From assembly GCA_963969495.1 (NCBI GenBank), contig OZ018321.1, forward strand, positions 123,216,021 through 123,280,020: a stretch of 64,000 nucleotides of DNA, given 5' to 3'. This document shows positions 11,738 through 24,021 of the stretch, in pieces. The translations under genes and the position numbers were made by a program. Below the pieces are notes generated by a model. That model searched no databases. It saw only the letters and a program-made list of their open reading frames with translations, and had not been told where the DNA came from. Position 1 is the stretch's first letter; the number at the start of each line of letters is the position of its first letter. This DNA is from Ceratothoa steindachneri (taxonomy: Eukaryota > Arthropoda > Malacostraca > Isopoda > Cymothoidae).

Positions 11738-11753
11738 GGTTCTGGCTTTAACC
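11738..11753 (-). repeat. Terminal inverted repeat, right, of the minus-strand PLE
   Basis: GGTTCTGGCTTTAACC, exact reverse complement of 9898-9913. It lies at the 5' side of the minus-strand PLE frame. Confidence 0.7.
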
Positions 11754-11759
11754 TACATA

Positions 11760-12320
11760 CTAAAATCGAGTTTTCCGAAGGTTGTTCCAATTTCTACATT
11801 TTATTTTATATATATGTAAATATAAATATTCTATTAATTCCTTAGTTTACTTCTATTTCTTTCTTTTGGTTTTGATTTATGTTTCCTTAGTTTTTATTTC
11901 AGGTTTTGGGGGTTTGGTTATTAATTTATTTTTTTTATTTTTCTATTTTAATGTCAGTTTTTATTATTACATGACCATTGGGATTTACTCTTGCCGAAGT
12001 TGAAGCCTACAGCTTGGGTAGGCTTGGCATTCAAAATTTTTGATCTCTATAAGAAGTGCTCTCGATCTTTAACCATATATTTTTCTTTGCTTTTCTATTA
12101 GTTTAATGATCGGGTCTAATGCGCCGTGTCGATTATTTTGGTCATACGTTTTTTTTCCCTTTTTCTAGTATTCGTGATTATGTAAGCCTTTTTGTTTAGC
12201 ACACTCTGTAGTTTTTGTTTTTTTTCCTTGTTATTGTATGTATACTAATGGGAGGATAGACTAGCACCGTTTGCCTATTTCCCATACCATCGATATACAA
12301 AATTTATATCACCATCCTAC
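11760..12320. other. T-rich sequence, probable PLE 5' region
   Basis: The 73-codon plus-strand frame at 11782-12003 is rich in Phe, Tyr and Leu and reflects T-rich sequence rather than a recognised protein. The segment lies between two opposed PLE copies. Confidence 0.35.
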
Positions 12321-12329
12321 TATACCTTA

Positions 12330-12700
12330 AAACAAATCTTGACCCATAAATCTTAAAAAAACATGCTGAGCTCATGCACATCAGAAGCCCCGTTTAGGAA
12401 ACCGGACGGATATCTGTACACACAAGTCGATGGGGCGACTATGGAATCGCTTCTGGGTTCGGCGTTTGCCAAATTCTACACTGCTCAAGCTGAAAAGGAT
12501 ATATTAGACCGCATCGAAAATAAGCAACACACACACATATTGCAGATACATTGACGACATCTATATCACCGTCCAAATCCTAGACTAAATAAGGAACATC
12601 AAACACAAATTCACCTCAGAAATCTTGAAGGCGAGGTCTGCACAGTTTTCTAGGCGAGTATGCAAACCAACACATAAGCGAGGAGGTCTTTATCTCCTCA
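12330..12700 (+). pseudogene. Penelope-like element RT fragment
   Basis: The plus strand reads APFRKPDGYLYTQVDGATM (12387-12443), then LLGSAFAKFYTAQAEKDILD (about 12450-12510), corresponding to the PLE stretch xFxxxxGxxYxQxDGVAMGSPLGPxxANFYM. A frameshift in the CACACACA run at 12528-12537 moves the frame to TYCRYIDDIYITVQILD, with an intact YIDD at 12547-12558. The fragment stops near 12700, where it abuts the Gypsy integrase coded on the other strand. Only the central RT palm is left and no GIY-YIG is seen. Orientation is opposite to the PLE at 10.4-11.7 kb. Confidence 0.75.
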
Positions 12701-13867
12701 TCAAGCTGGTGGTTTGACCATAATTCTTTTAGGATGCTTATCGGCCTGCGGAAGTTTTGGCTGTAAAATAACTTGAACGAGGCAAATCCGAGCGTTCAGG
12801 GTGGGATTACTCGACACGCAAATAAAGCCACGGGGAGGTAGCATTGCCATTCTTTCAGTTGGACCTGGCACAATTTCTTCAGAACTGATTTGAGAGTTCA
12901 ATTTAATTTATCGCACATCCCTTTTGAGGCGTGTTAATAAGGGCTTGAGAAAAGGGTTTTGACCAGCAGGAGATTTCCTACATAATTCATTAAATATAAT
13001 GTGAATTGACCGCTAGGATAGGATCTCTTTCGGGATTCCTACTCGAAAAAAAATAGAAATCAACGCCTCTGCCAACGAAATACTATCAATGTTCTTCAAA
13101 CGGACCGTATCCGCAAAACGAGTGGCACAATCTAAGAGAGTCAAAATAAAGGAATGTCCCTCACTAGACGGGGGACAGAGAGGCCCTATCAAATCGATCG
13201 CGACCCTGAAGAAAGGTTATGCTACGATTAGAGTCTTCTGAAGATGAGCAGGGGCAACACGACCTTTGACGGTGACCCTTTGACAGATGTCACAGGACTT
13301 TCAAAAGTCGGATGTTTCTTTGGCAGCGCCTGGCTAAAAGAAATATTTGAAGACGCCCTGGGCCGAATTATTATGGCTGAAATTTCGAGCCATTTAGCCA
13401 TCGTGAGCCATCTACAGAACTTGATGTACATACATCCTAGGTACACACAGGGTAGTAACCGGGGCGTTATCTGGTCCTACAAACAATCGATGTAGCATCG
13501 AATCTTTATATATGTAGTCAATTCTTCTGTTTCCTCGAACAGTTTCAGGTTTCTTTCTTCTGGCCTTCCCCCACAGGGATTTCAAAGAAGAGCAATTCAT
13601 TTTAACTTCAGCAAACTGATCATTGCTTGATAACTCGACATCCGGGGTTGATGAAGACGTTAAAGTTACATGGGTAACGGTATCTTTCGCAGCTTGGGCC
13701 CTTGTGACAACTAGTATCGCAAAGGAAATGGAGGGGAGCTGCGCGCTCAGTCCGATAAGAACAGAGCAAAACTTTATCGGGGAGGCGACTACATCGGCCC
13801 ATCCTGTGAAATACTGACACTGTATGTAGCACTTTACCATAGAGAAATTACAAAGGTTTACACTCAA
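12700..13867 (-). pseudogene. Ty3/Gypsy pol: linker, zinc-binding and integrase
   Basis: Minus-strand frames give VVTRAQAAKDTVTH (about 13700-13740), the linker that often precedes integrase in Gypsy elements. Next come RIDYIYKDSMLHRLF (about 13480-13530), the H2C2 region ending KSCDICQRV (about 13265-13300, CxxC), KGRVAPAHLQKTLI, and the core VAIDLIGPLCPPSSEGHSFI (about 13145-13205), which keeps the first catalytic Asp. GIPKEILS then a stop (near 13025) replaces the second catalytic Asp region. LNSQISSEE and downstream reach 12701. Integrase inserts element cDNA into the chromosome. This copy is inactive. Confidence 0.8.
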
Positions 13868-14061
13868 GACTCATTTATTGCGTGGTTCTCAAATTTAAGC
13901 CCAACGGGAGAGCTCTTATTGAAGAGGAAATTGACCTGTTGTTCCGAGTGAGAGGGAGCAGATAGCCACTGCGATGACGAGGCAGAATAGTTAGGGGGAA
14001 GAGAAGCGGTTACCTGGTGGACCTGATGACTAGGGGTGGTCCTTCGCTGCGAGTTATGGAC

Positions 14062-14103
14062 GCAGTTATAACTAAAGTGACCAGGGCTGCCAAACGTAAA
14101 ACA
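14062..14103 (-). pseudogene. Gag zinc knuckle, damaged
   Basis: Minus-strand CFTFGSPGHFSYNC matches the retroviral-type CCHC knuckle C-x2-C-x4-H-x4-C, with the second cysteine replaced by phenylalanine. It lies between gag (14353-15054) and the integrase part, as expected for the end of gag. Only about 200 bases separate it from the pol linker at 13867, so protease, reverse transcriptase and RNase H are missing. Confidence 0.6.
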
Positions 14104-14352
14104 TACGATAGGTTTATGCGTGAAATGGCGTAGAAGGGAATATTGGAGTCTTTACGTCTTTTTGTTCATGCTAACGATGAGACTTGGGTTTATGGAGCGC
14201 CTAAATCTTCATGAAAGTACCATTATTCTTAGCATAGAATTTATTAGGTCCAAACTTATGTTTGGGGAAAGGGGGTAATTCTTCTTTATCTCCTTAATAT
14301 ACAAGTCGTGGCTAGAAGCGTGAAGGTTTGCTTTCTCTACACACTTTTTAAA

Positions 14353-15054
14353 CTAAAAAGCTCTTCTATCCGTTACGAAGGCCTTTAATTCTCTGGGAAC
14401 GGTAGTCATGAGTTGATCCCTCAAAATAAAGTCGACTAATGACTCATAGTCGTTATTCACTTGTGAGGAGTCCAGCCAAAACTGTAAATTGTGTCGAAAA
14501 GTGAACTCATATTGCTTAAACGTTTGTCCTGGCTGTATCCTAGCCAAACGGAATCTAACCAGAGAGAACTCCGGATTCATATTAATAGCAGAGAGGAGCT
14601 TTGATTTTAGAGTTGAATAATCCAGGGTTGCTTCCGAAGGGAGAGAAATAAAGATTTCAAGCAGACGAGTGTTTAAAAGGGAGAGTAGACTGGCAACTCA
14701 ATCTGATTCTAAATCCCAATTGTTGACTTCGAAGAAATTTTCAATGTTGGTCAGATAAGAACAAAAATCTCCTCCCTTTTTATACACGGGGAGTTTAAAC
14801 GTAGTTGCTGGTGGCTGATGGATAAGTGATCCCACAGAAGAAATTTCGACATGATCACGCTTTAATTCCCTTTCGTGCTGTCGTATTTGTTCTGCCTCTT
14901 CTGCTTCTCTCTTTCTTTCTTCTGCTGCTCTCTGTGCTTGTCTTTCCTTTCTGCCCATTCTTTTCATTCTTCCTCCTGAACGTAAGCAATTAAATCCTTG
15001 CCTGATAGTCCTAGGATGGGTCCTTGCTTATGAATAGGATCGATCCAAGACATC
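14353..15054 (-). pseudogene. Ty3/Gypsy gag, frameshifted
   Basis: The likely start is the ATG at 15054: MSWIDPIHKQGPILGLSGKD, then DLIAYVQEEE and a stop where a frameshift brings in MKRMGRKERQAQRAAEERKR (14967 down), a charged coiled-coil-like segment. ATTFKLPVYKKGGDFCSYLT and IENFFEVNNWDLESD follow (to 14698). After another frameshift comes FSLVRFRLARIQPGQTFKQY, then EFTFRHNLQFWLDSSQVNND and DFILRDQLMTTVPRELK (14580-14353). The order basic region, LPxYKKGxDFxSYL, RLARxQxGQTFKQY and LRDQL is a Gypsy capsid. Gag forms the particle in which reverse transcription takes place. Recently decayed: two frameshifts, few stops. Confidence 0.8.
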
Positions 15055-15059
15055 CTGAT

Positions 15060-16089
15060 TATGCTGCGTTCGTCTTGCGCCACTCAAAAAAGCTCACCAG
15101 AACAAGGAAGGCTCTTCCTAACAAATCTAACCTACATGTAATTTACAATTAACCAAAAGAAAAACTTACTAAAGGTTCTAAGACTGAGTTTTCTGGTAAT
15201 TTTAACACAGCAAAATAAAAATTTGGCGGCTATTCTTGCCGTTTAATTAGTGGTATCTTGACCCACGTAAATACCCTCAACTAAAATAAAATATATAATT
15301 GCCTATAAAAAAAATTGTCCCATTATTTTTGCAAGTTAAAAGATAATGCAATTAAATATTGACTGTTCACGCATAAGATGTTCAAAACTATCAATTAAGT
15401 TTGAACTGACGGACAATTAAATTAAGAAATGATCTTACAACTTTTAAAGTTCTTGAGCAAAGAGCATCCTTGAGGTTCGACGCGGTAAAGGTGAGAGGAA
15501 CGTGACGTAGCGGGGGTTGAATCCCGTTTACCTTGATTTGTGGCGAGTCTGACCAGGAAGGTATGTTCGACCTTGAACTTGTGGGCTTCTCACGAGCCGC
15601 TCAATCCAACTCAAGGAAATTGAAGAATGGGTCTTTTATCCTTAAGAGGCAAACATAGGAGACTTCGGGGATGGCTTTTTCGATCCTTAAAATCCGAAGA
15701 CATGATGAGAAGGGTTGCAGCGCGCCTAAAACTATCTCCACGAACAACACTGAGTAACGACTAGCTATTCCGTGGCTCTTCGAAAATCACTCAATTCTTC
15801 TCTGGACTAGAATGTAGTCGATTTCCTCTCAAATAACGAAGACGCTAACAGTTAACGTACTGGACGGCGGCTTCAGACGCAATCTCCCTGTATATAGGGC
15901 GGATAAATTCAGCTCTGCAAATGGGACGTTGGTCGACTAATTTCGTCAGCGAAAATGGCGTTTTGCCCTCGCCTGAATTACCTGGGGCAGACGGTGAACG
16001 GCGAACTGGGGAAGACAGGGGGCGGAGAAATGACGGAGAACCGTATTCTTCCACAGTATGCACTCAGGAAAAACTGTTATCTATTTATA

Positions 16090-16090
<1 letters not shown>
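15060..16090. other. Probable 5' region of the Gypsy element; rest unassigned
   Basis: Upstream of gag on the minus strand, TGGCGCAAGACGAACG (about 15078-15093) lies close before the ATG, where a primer-binding site would be, but I could not assign it to a tRNA. A more GC-rich segment (15480-16060) might be LTR or leader. No matching 3' LTR was found beyond the integrase, where the plus-strand PLE abuts. Confidence 0.3.

Positions 16091-16091
<1 letters not shown>

Positions 16092-16184
<93 letters not shown>
16092..16184. repeat. (AT)n microsatellite
   Basis: About 92 bases of uninterrupted AT dinucleotide repeat. The Tyr-Ile frames on the plus strand come from it. Confidence 0.97.
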
Positions 16185-17715
<1,531 letters not shown>

Positions 17716-17775
17716 GGATAAATAAGCAGGTTAAATTTAGGAAGCTCATTACTCTATCTATTATAACTTCTTCGT

Positions 17776-17812
17776 ACCGACGTTTCGGGTAGGAACCTAT
17801 TATCAAGGATGT
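17776..17812 (-). other. PLE tail motif, hammerhead-like, copy c
   Basis: On the minus strand the segment begins CCTTGATAATAGGTTCCTAC and continues CCGAAACGTCGGTAC. TAGG can pair with CCTA, followed by CGAAAC. The first box is TTGATAA, two changes from CTGATGA. Possibly the 3' end of a PLE whose body I cannot read. Confidence 0.35.
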
Positions 17813-18229
17813 GAGATTATAAATATATACAAACCTAAGAATTTTTTTTAGGTAAGTTATCAGATATTTAAAAATTAACTATATGTGAAATGGGAAGCAG
17901 CAGAGGTGGTAATATTCAAAGTTAAATTATTTCATTTGCTTGAAACGAAAATTCAATTGCATTAGAATTTTTGTCACTATATTCATAATAGACTCGTTTG
18001 TCACCCAATTGATATATACATTGATGAATACGATTATACTTTCTATTAAGGGCCGAATCATTTGTACTTAAGATTGAGCAACAATTTTGATAACAATGAT
18101 CGTCTCTCAAATGATTTCAGCAAATAGTGTGCTCTCAGAAACGAAATCACTGCTTTCTCCCGAGAAGAGGAGGCTTTACCACAGATGCTTTGAGACGAAG
18201 TAAGTCCAAAATTCTCTTGTTTTGTTTTT
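17813..18229. other. AT-rich sequence, nothing recognised
   Basis: A 62-codon minus-strand frame (18110-17922) has no recognisable motif. Part of 18060-18120 resembles 23058-23118 (AAGATTGAGCAACAATTTTGA against AAGATTGACCAACAATTTTGA), so it belongs to a dispersed repeat. Confidence 0.35.
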
Positions 18230-18670
18230 AATGTAGCTCTTAGTATTTGGAAAATTGGAAAAAATTGTAAAGTTTGTTTATAAATTTCTAATATTTTGAT
18301 TAATTTAGATTCGGAGAAGGATGTACTTTGCAGTATGAAACGAATTTGATAGATTTGACTACCTGTACGGGAACAAAATTTTCCTGCCACGAAATACATG
18401 AGACTTAGGAATAAACCACAACAGAGTAAAAAAGCTAAGCTTTGAATTTATTCCCGAAAACACATAAATTAACCTAACGTTACTTTACAAACAATGTACT
18501 ATATTATACTTAAAAGAGAAGTTATTTTGAAAAGGTGATTGCTTGACAGATTGCCTACGCAGGAACAGCACATGGTTCGACCATCTGTTTCTATTAGTGG
18601 CTGTTTTTATTCTATATTTTCAAATTTGTAACTAAGTAATGGCCACCCCTACCAGAGGAGCTGGGCAGGT
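18230..18670. repeat. Unclassified dispersed repeat family R1, copy 1
   Basis: Colinear with 22440-22880. Shared landmarks in order are GATTCGGAGAAGGATG..TTTGCAGTATGAAA, AAACCACAACA..AAGC, TTATACTTAAAA..AGTTATTTTG, GGTG.TTGCTTGA, and GTGGCTGTTTTTA. On the minus strand copy 1 holds a 113-codon frame (18399-18058) with the block SLMYFVAGKFCSRTGSQIYQ; copy 2 shows the same block broken by stops. No class can be assigned. Confidence 0.6.
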
Positions 18671-19770
18671 TTTGGTTAAGTAAATCTTCTCTTTATCGTA
18701 CGCCTTCGAAATTTTCCTCCATACAATCCCCAATCGTCATTAGAGGATATACAATGGGCAGCTGAATCCCGAAAGTGTTGGTGCTCTGGCAAATAATCTC
18801 TCGTATTTCAACACCAACCGCTGGTTCTAACACAGGAAAAGTGACATCCAGAGACTTTGAAATAAACGGAAAAGCGTAGGAAACAGAAAAAGGGACAAAT
18901 CCAATGGTCGAAAATATTTTTCTAACAGTTTCCCTCTCCGAATATTGTTAAAATTATCAAAAAGTTTATAGCTCTTAATTACATAAATTTACGGGTTTTT
19001 TCTTTTTTTATTGTCAATTTAAATTACTCTATAGCAACAAAAATGCTTGTATTTTAAAACTCTCCTTGTTTGTCATATTAAAATCAAATATGGCAATTAA
19101 TGAAGGCAGAATGGCCCAGATTGAAGGCATAAAACAACATTACATGTAATCTTGCGCGAAAATTCAGAGTAACGAGGAATATCCACCTAACTAAACCTAT
19201 CTGGCTCGAAGCGAAGAAATTACGCTGGCCTCAAGTTTGAAACGCAAACACAGTTCTTATCTTAAGCTATGATACCAGGTCAGTATATGCAGGACAGATA
19301 TTTCACGCTCACGGTGTCCTTAGCGTTTTGAAAGTTTAAATGGATCATGTATCAATTCAAATGCAATGCTGTCAAATAATTTGTATGATTCGTCTACTTT
19401 CGTTTCGGAATTAGTGTACTTTTAGGTGGTTTGACTTTGAACACATCTTTTATTTCACTATGATCTTTAGAATGTCAGAGGCAAACCTGATTGGAATACC
19501 ATTTGAGAGGAAGCATTTTGAGCGAATAGTGTCGAGTTAAATAGGCTTAAGGAGTTGTGGAGCAGATTATAAGAAGCATTTCTCTCCCTCGGTGTATATT
19601 ACTTTTTTCCTAAGTAATTTCACTTGCTTAGGTGGGGTTATGGGTCCTGGCGCCTGTAAGCTCTGATAAAAACTTTATTTTCTTAAAAAGGCGCTCTATG
19701 TTTTAGTCGCGTGCGACACTATATCTCAAAAGGTCAGTCGATCGATCGGTGGGTCTCGGGCTTGCTTTTT
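18671..19770. other. Unassigned sequence
   Basis: A short stretch (18757-18795, CCCGAAAGTGTTGGTGCTCTG) resembles 20808-20835 (CCCGAATGTGTTGGTTCTG), so parts may be repeats shared with the next region. No gene recognised. Confidence 0.3.
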
Positions 19771-20440
19771 TATTGTTTGGGTAATAACATTGTAACTATT
19801 CTGCCGATTCTAACGAACTTTAAAAGCCTTAGGTTGTTTTACATTTTCTTTCAAATGATATAATTTCCAAAGCCCTCCCAAGGTTATTCCGAGAATTATT
19901 GGAAGTTTTGTATGTCGTAAGGTCATAAATCAGAATAAGTGACTGCACGCGACTTTGGTCAGCAGACCTTGTTTATATACTACAGCACGCCCAAAATTGT
20001 TGTAACTGTATTGGGCCCCTGTACTTAAATTGAAACTTTTATGAAACTACTATACTAAACCATGTCTAATGGTATATAATTGCCTAGGTCCTCTCAAGGA
20101 TAGCCCATGAATTATTTTGTTTTGGCAATAACATGGTAACTATTCTGCCGATTCTAACGAAATTCATAAACCTTATGTTGTTTTACATTTTATTCCTAAT
20201 ACTATAATTGCCAAAGTCCCAAGGTTAGCTGGGGACTTATTTGGCAATGACATCATAACTATTCGTCCGATTTTAACGAAATTTGAATATCTTATGTTGT
20301 CTAACATTTTCATTTGAATGATATAAATGGCCAGATTTTCTGAGGGTTAGTCCAGGAAATATTGAAAGTTTGGAAGATCGTAAGGTCCAAAATCAGAAAA
20401 AGTGTGAACACGCGACCTTGGTTAGCAGACCGACATTGTT
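19771..20440. repeat. Tandem array of ~130-bp repeat family R2 (three units)
   Basis: Three imperfect head units begin at about 19781, 20122 and 20247, each carrying AACTATTCTGCCGATTCTAA (or close variants), then CGAA and CTTATGTTGTTTTACATTT. Units one and three are followed by a tail with a CACGCGAC.TTGGT.AGCAGACC block (about 19946-19970 and 20408-20433). A fourth head-plus-tail copy is at 25735-26025. No coding potential is seen. Confidence 0.7.
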
Positions 20441-20546
20441 TCATTTAGAGCATAATTGCACTTTTCTGATATGAAGCACCCAACGAGCATAAGAAGGTCT
20501 CTTCATTTCTATTTTTCAGGCTATGACTCAATAGAGTGGACTTTCC

Positions 20547-20765
20547 TTGAGAAAACAAATCGAACTCAGCCGATGCACAGGACCCTTCTCGTCAGGCCTT
20601 TTTAAAGGCAAACATCAGCTACTGGTTAAAATAAACTGCGGCAACAAGTTACTCACAAAATTAGATATTTCAATTAAAATTAATGGTAAAGAACTATTTG
20701 TACGAGAGGATTCTCAATCCTCAGATCACGTTTTGCACCTGGGTTTGATTCGACTTAAATTTTAG
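20547..20765 (+). CDS. Hypothetical 72-residue frame
   Basis: An uninterrupted frame of 72 codons, preceded at 20509-20519 by a pyrimidine-rich tract and CAG (TCTATTTTTCAGG) that could serve as a splice acceptor. It contains the block INCGNKLLTKLDISIKINGK. I do not recognise it. It lies just upstream of a second decayed frame (20881-21300) and the two could be parts of the same dead gene or element. Confidence 0.25.
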   Translation: MRKQIELSRCTGPFSSGLFKGKHQLLVKINCGNKLLTKLDISIKINGKELFVREDSQSSDHVLHLGLIRLKF

Positions 20766-20880
20766 CTGCTATTTTCACAGGCCTTGTTAAGAGAATGGCC
20801 TCCCTTTCCCGAATGTGTTGGTTCTGAAAGATTATAAACATTCCTCTTGTTTAGGTAAGTGAGTCTAGATTTCCAATTAT

Positions 20881-21300
20881 GGTAAACAACGAAGTAGACA
20901 TTGTTTCGGACATAGGAAATATTTCTTGCAAGGTTTTGGCAAGCACAGGTTCTCTAATCATAAGAGAAAGTGGTGACTATACATTTTAGCTGGTGCTTGA
21001 GAATTCTCAATATGTGCAGCCACCGACACACGACACCGCTTTTTCCTTACTTGAGCCAGAGGTTTGACTTTTGATGTGCAGTGTGCCGAATTATGTGCTT
21101 TTGCTTCGCAAAAGCTTTACTGGGGAGATAACGGAAAGTGTTGTGATTTACAAAGGTCGAACAAGGAGTGGCGTCCTGTAAATAACCGTCTTTTAGGTGT
21201 CGGAATTTAGAACATTTGTTAGAATGGGAAATGGGATATTAAATAAGAAATTTCAAAGCTCCTTCCCTAAAATTTAAAATTGTTTTATTAAGATATCGAA
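20881..21300 (+). pseudogene. Unidentified decayed protein frame
   Basis: One plus frame stays readable for about 140 codons with only a few stops. It begins VNNEVDIVSDIGNISCKVLA, then STGSLIIRESGDYTF, and after a stop LVLENSQYVQPPTHDTAFSL; later CSVPNYVLLLRKSFTGEITE and SVVIYKGRTRSG. Amino-acid usage looks like a real soluble domain, perhaps beta-rich, rather than chance. I cannot name the family. Stops after ESGDYTF, EPEV and RSGVL show it is dead. Confidence 0.35.
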
Positions 21301-22439
21301 AGAAATAAAGCTATTCTAAAAGAGTTGAGATTGAATGAGGTGATGAAACGGGCTGGAATGCAAGTTAATTTAAAAGCGAATTTGGCAAGACGTTTCGTAA
21401 GATCCAATTTTGACGCGCCGAAAAACGTGATAGATTTGAAAGAAGCAAAGTTATAGTTCTTAGTAATATCATTTAATTCAATGTTTACTTTGGAGTCAAA
21501 GTTAATTGAGACGACAAGTCTTCTTACGTCACAAAGTCATTCAATTCGTCTTGGTTGAAAGAAATGTAAATATGATTTATTCATTCTTTTAAATCTTCCA
21601 CATAACAAGAATACTTTTAACCTAATTAAATTTCTGTACGCAAAACTGGTTCGGAAATGGAATCTAAGGCAATTTTTGCATTGACTTTATTTAGCATTGA
21701 GATAATCCTTCTTTTAATCAAATGACGACTTTTAACTAAAGGTGAAACTGAAGATGAGAATTTCGATTGAAAAGAGACAAAATTCTCGTACGCCTTTTGT
21801 ATAAATTAAATTAGAAAAAAAATGATATTCGTTGTCTTCAAAATATTTTAAAAACTTAAATAGTTGAAGAGAAAGTAATGATGACCAACAAAATAATTTC
21901 CAGGAAAAGTACAAGTTCTCGTTACGAGCACAATTTACTGAGTTTAAATGAACTTGCCACCTTATTACTCTTGACGTTTTGAAATATTGATATTTGACTG
22001 CTTGGAACATGGTTAGGATAAAATCGTCGGGTGAGGAAAAAAAAAGGACAAACGAGTGAATCAAAAGTTGCAGATTCTTCAAAATAAATCTACCTACGTT
22101 AGTTTTCCCAAATTATTCATTTAAATTATGAAAGGGATAATTGAAAGAAAAAGTTGTAGGATAACCATATCGAGTGAATAAAAACAAGAAGCAGACGAGT
22201 GAATCAATGGAGGGAGAGAGTTTCCGAATCTATCGGTCTGGAAGAAAAAGTTGAACTTTTCCACGTTTGATAGAATCAACTTCACCTGATGTAAGGGGCT
22301 TGTCTCTACTGGTGAACAAAGAGATCTAGGGTAGGCGACATACGACGATTGCATGTTTTGCAATATTCCATTGTATTCCAAGAGATGTTTGAGTCTTCTA
22401 AGTGAGTTCCAAATTCTCTCTTTATTTGTTAGTATTTAC
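21301..22439. other. Unassigned AT-rich sequence with minus-strand frames
   Basis: Two minus-strand frames (22082-21732, 116 codons; 22381-22121, 86 codons) are Phe, Ser and Leu rich and lack known motifs. ACGAGTGAATCAA occurs twice (22052 and 22196), hinting at internal duplication. This may be the upstream part of repeat R1 copy 2. Confidence 0.3.
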
Positions 22440-22880
22440 CAGTTGTTATTTAGTGTAATATTTGAAAATAAAGTGTTAAATTCTGTTAATAACTTAATGA
22501 TAGTTTAATAAGTTTGAGTTTGAAGAGAGGCTGCTATTTGCAGTGTGAAATGCATTTTATTGATTTCGCTACGTGCAAGGAAATCAAAGTTTCCTTTCAA
22601 GGAATTTATGAGAGTCTAGATTAAACCACCACAAAATTAAGAAGCCAAGCACTTATCTTATTTCAATTGAGAGCCTAAATTAACTAAGGGGTAATTGACA
22701 AACCTTTTACAAATTATACTTAAAAAAAATAGTTATTTTGGAAGGGTGTTCGCTTGAAAGTTTGTCCAAGCCGAAACACAACAGGACTCAACCACCTGCG
22801 AATATCGGTGGCTGTTTTTACTCTTAATTTGAAAACTTGTAACAAAGTAATAGGCCACGCACAGACCCACCAGATCAGCG
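22440..22880. repeat. Unclassified dispersed repeat family R1, copy 2
   Basis: Second copy of the repeat at 18230-18670, same orientation, sharing the ordered landmarks listed there. Divergence of the two copies is substantial, so the family is old. Confidence 0.6.
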
Positions 22881-23303
22881 GGAGAACGCTTAACAAAAGG
22901 AAATCAACCCTTTTACCTTTTTTCTGTTATTCTTCTATCTTCCTCTCATGGCTCCCGCCATTCTTCTTCTCTCTGGTAGAAACTAGAGAAATTGATCGCA
23001 TTGACATTTTGTAAAACAATATTCGTATAATTTTGGTTGCTGGCAGAATTAATTCTCCCTAAGATTGACCAACAATTTTGAACCTTTGAGTATCAAGATT
23101 GTCTCTGAGGGCATATAAATTTATAATAAAACTATTAATTTTTATAATGAAGAAATAATTATGTGCACGATGGACATAACCTTTTTGCAAAGGAGAAAGA
23201 ACATTTACCAGCATCTTATTAAGAATGTAAATATCACATTTATTTTTCTGTTTTAGATTTATACTTTTTTAAATGTTAGTTTAACCACGCCAAGTTTTTA
23301 TCC

Positions 23304-24021
23304 TGGATCCGCCATTGGAAAGCAATGAGATTTTATTCGATTTTAAAACGTAATAACAATGAATGGCTTACACGCCAATATTTTGTAAGATCTGTGAAGA
23401 AACCAGTGAAGATAGTGAAATATAAGAAGCCTGAAGATATATAGCTGAACATTGTCCTGTGGAAATGGGGTAAGGAGGGCAAATTATTGGTTCTGTTCCG
23501 AAGATACACATCCTCAAGTCTTTGACTGTAGAAAGGTTGCTCATGCTACTCAGTACATCCTCTTGTGTCGTTTTGAGAGAAAAACTAAGACTCTTCTCGC
23601 ATCTGAAATTTTAAGTTATCGGAAAAGCGCTACCTTAAATCTATTCTAAATTTACGCTATTTACGAGTATATTGTATCAGCCATGGCGCAGGGAAGTGGA
23701 TCAGCCACTGAAAATCGATGAGTTTTACTCGATTTTACAACGTAACAACAATGAATGGCTTACACGCCAATATTTTGTAAGATCTGTAAAGAAACCAATG
23801 AAGATAGTGAAATATAAAATGCCTGAAGATATATAGCCGAACATTGTCATGTAGCAATGGAGTAAGGAGGGCAAATTATTGGTGCTCCTCTAGAGATACA
23901 CATCCTCAAGTCTTTTATTGCATAAAGGTTGCTCATGCTACTCACTACATCCTCTTAGGGTTTTGGGAAGAGAAAGTAAGACTCTTTCCGCATTTTGCAT
24001 CAGTAGTGATGCAGGGAAGTG
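23304..24021 (+). repeat. Direct tandem duplication, ~392-bp period
   Basis: Two adjacent copies: about 23304-23696 and 23697-24021. GAATGGCTTACACGCCAATA occurs at 23361 and 23753, and TTTTGTAAGATCTGT follows both. Long near-identical stretches run through TACACATCCTCAAGTCTTT and AAGGTTGCTCATGCTACTCA. Both end near CAGGGAAGTGGA; copy 2 lacks about 70 bases. Each holds a frame of about 60 codons that begins MSC-NGVRRANYW, but two aligned copies differ by stops, so I do not call a gene. Confidence 0.75.
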
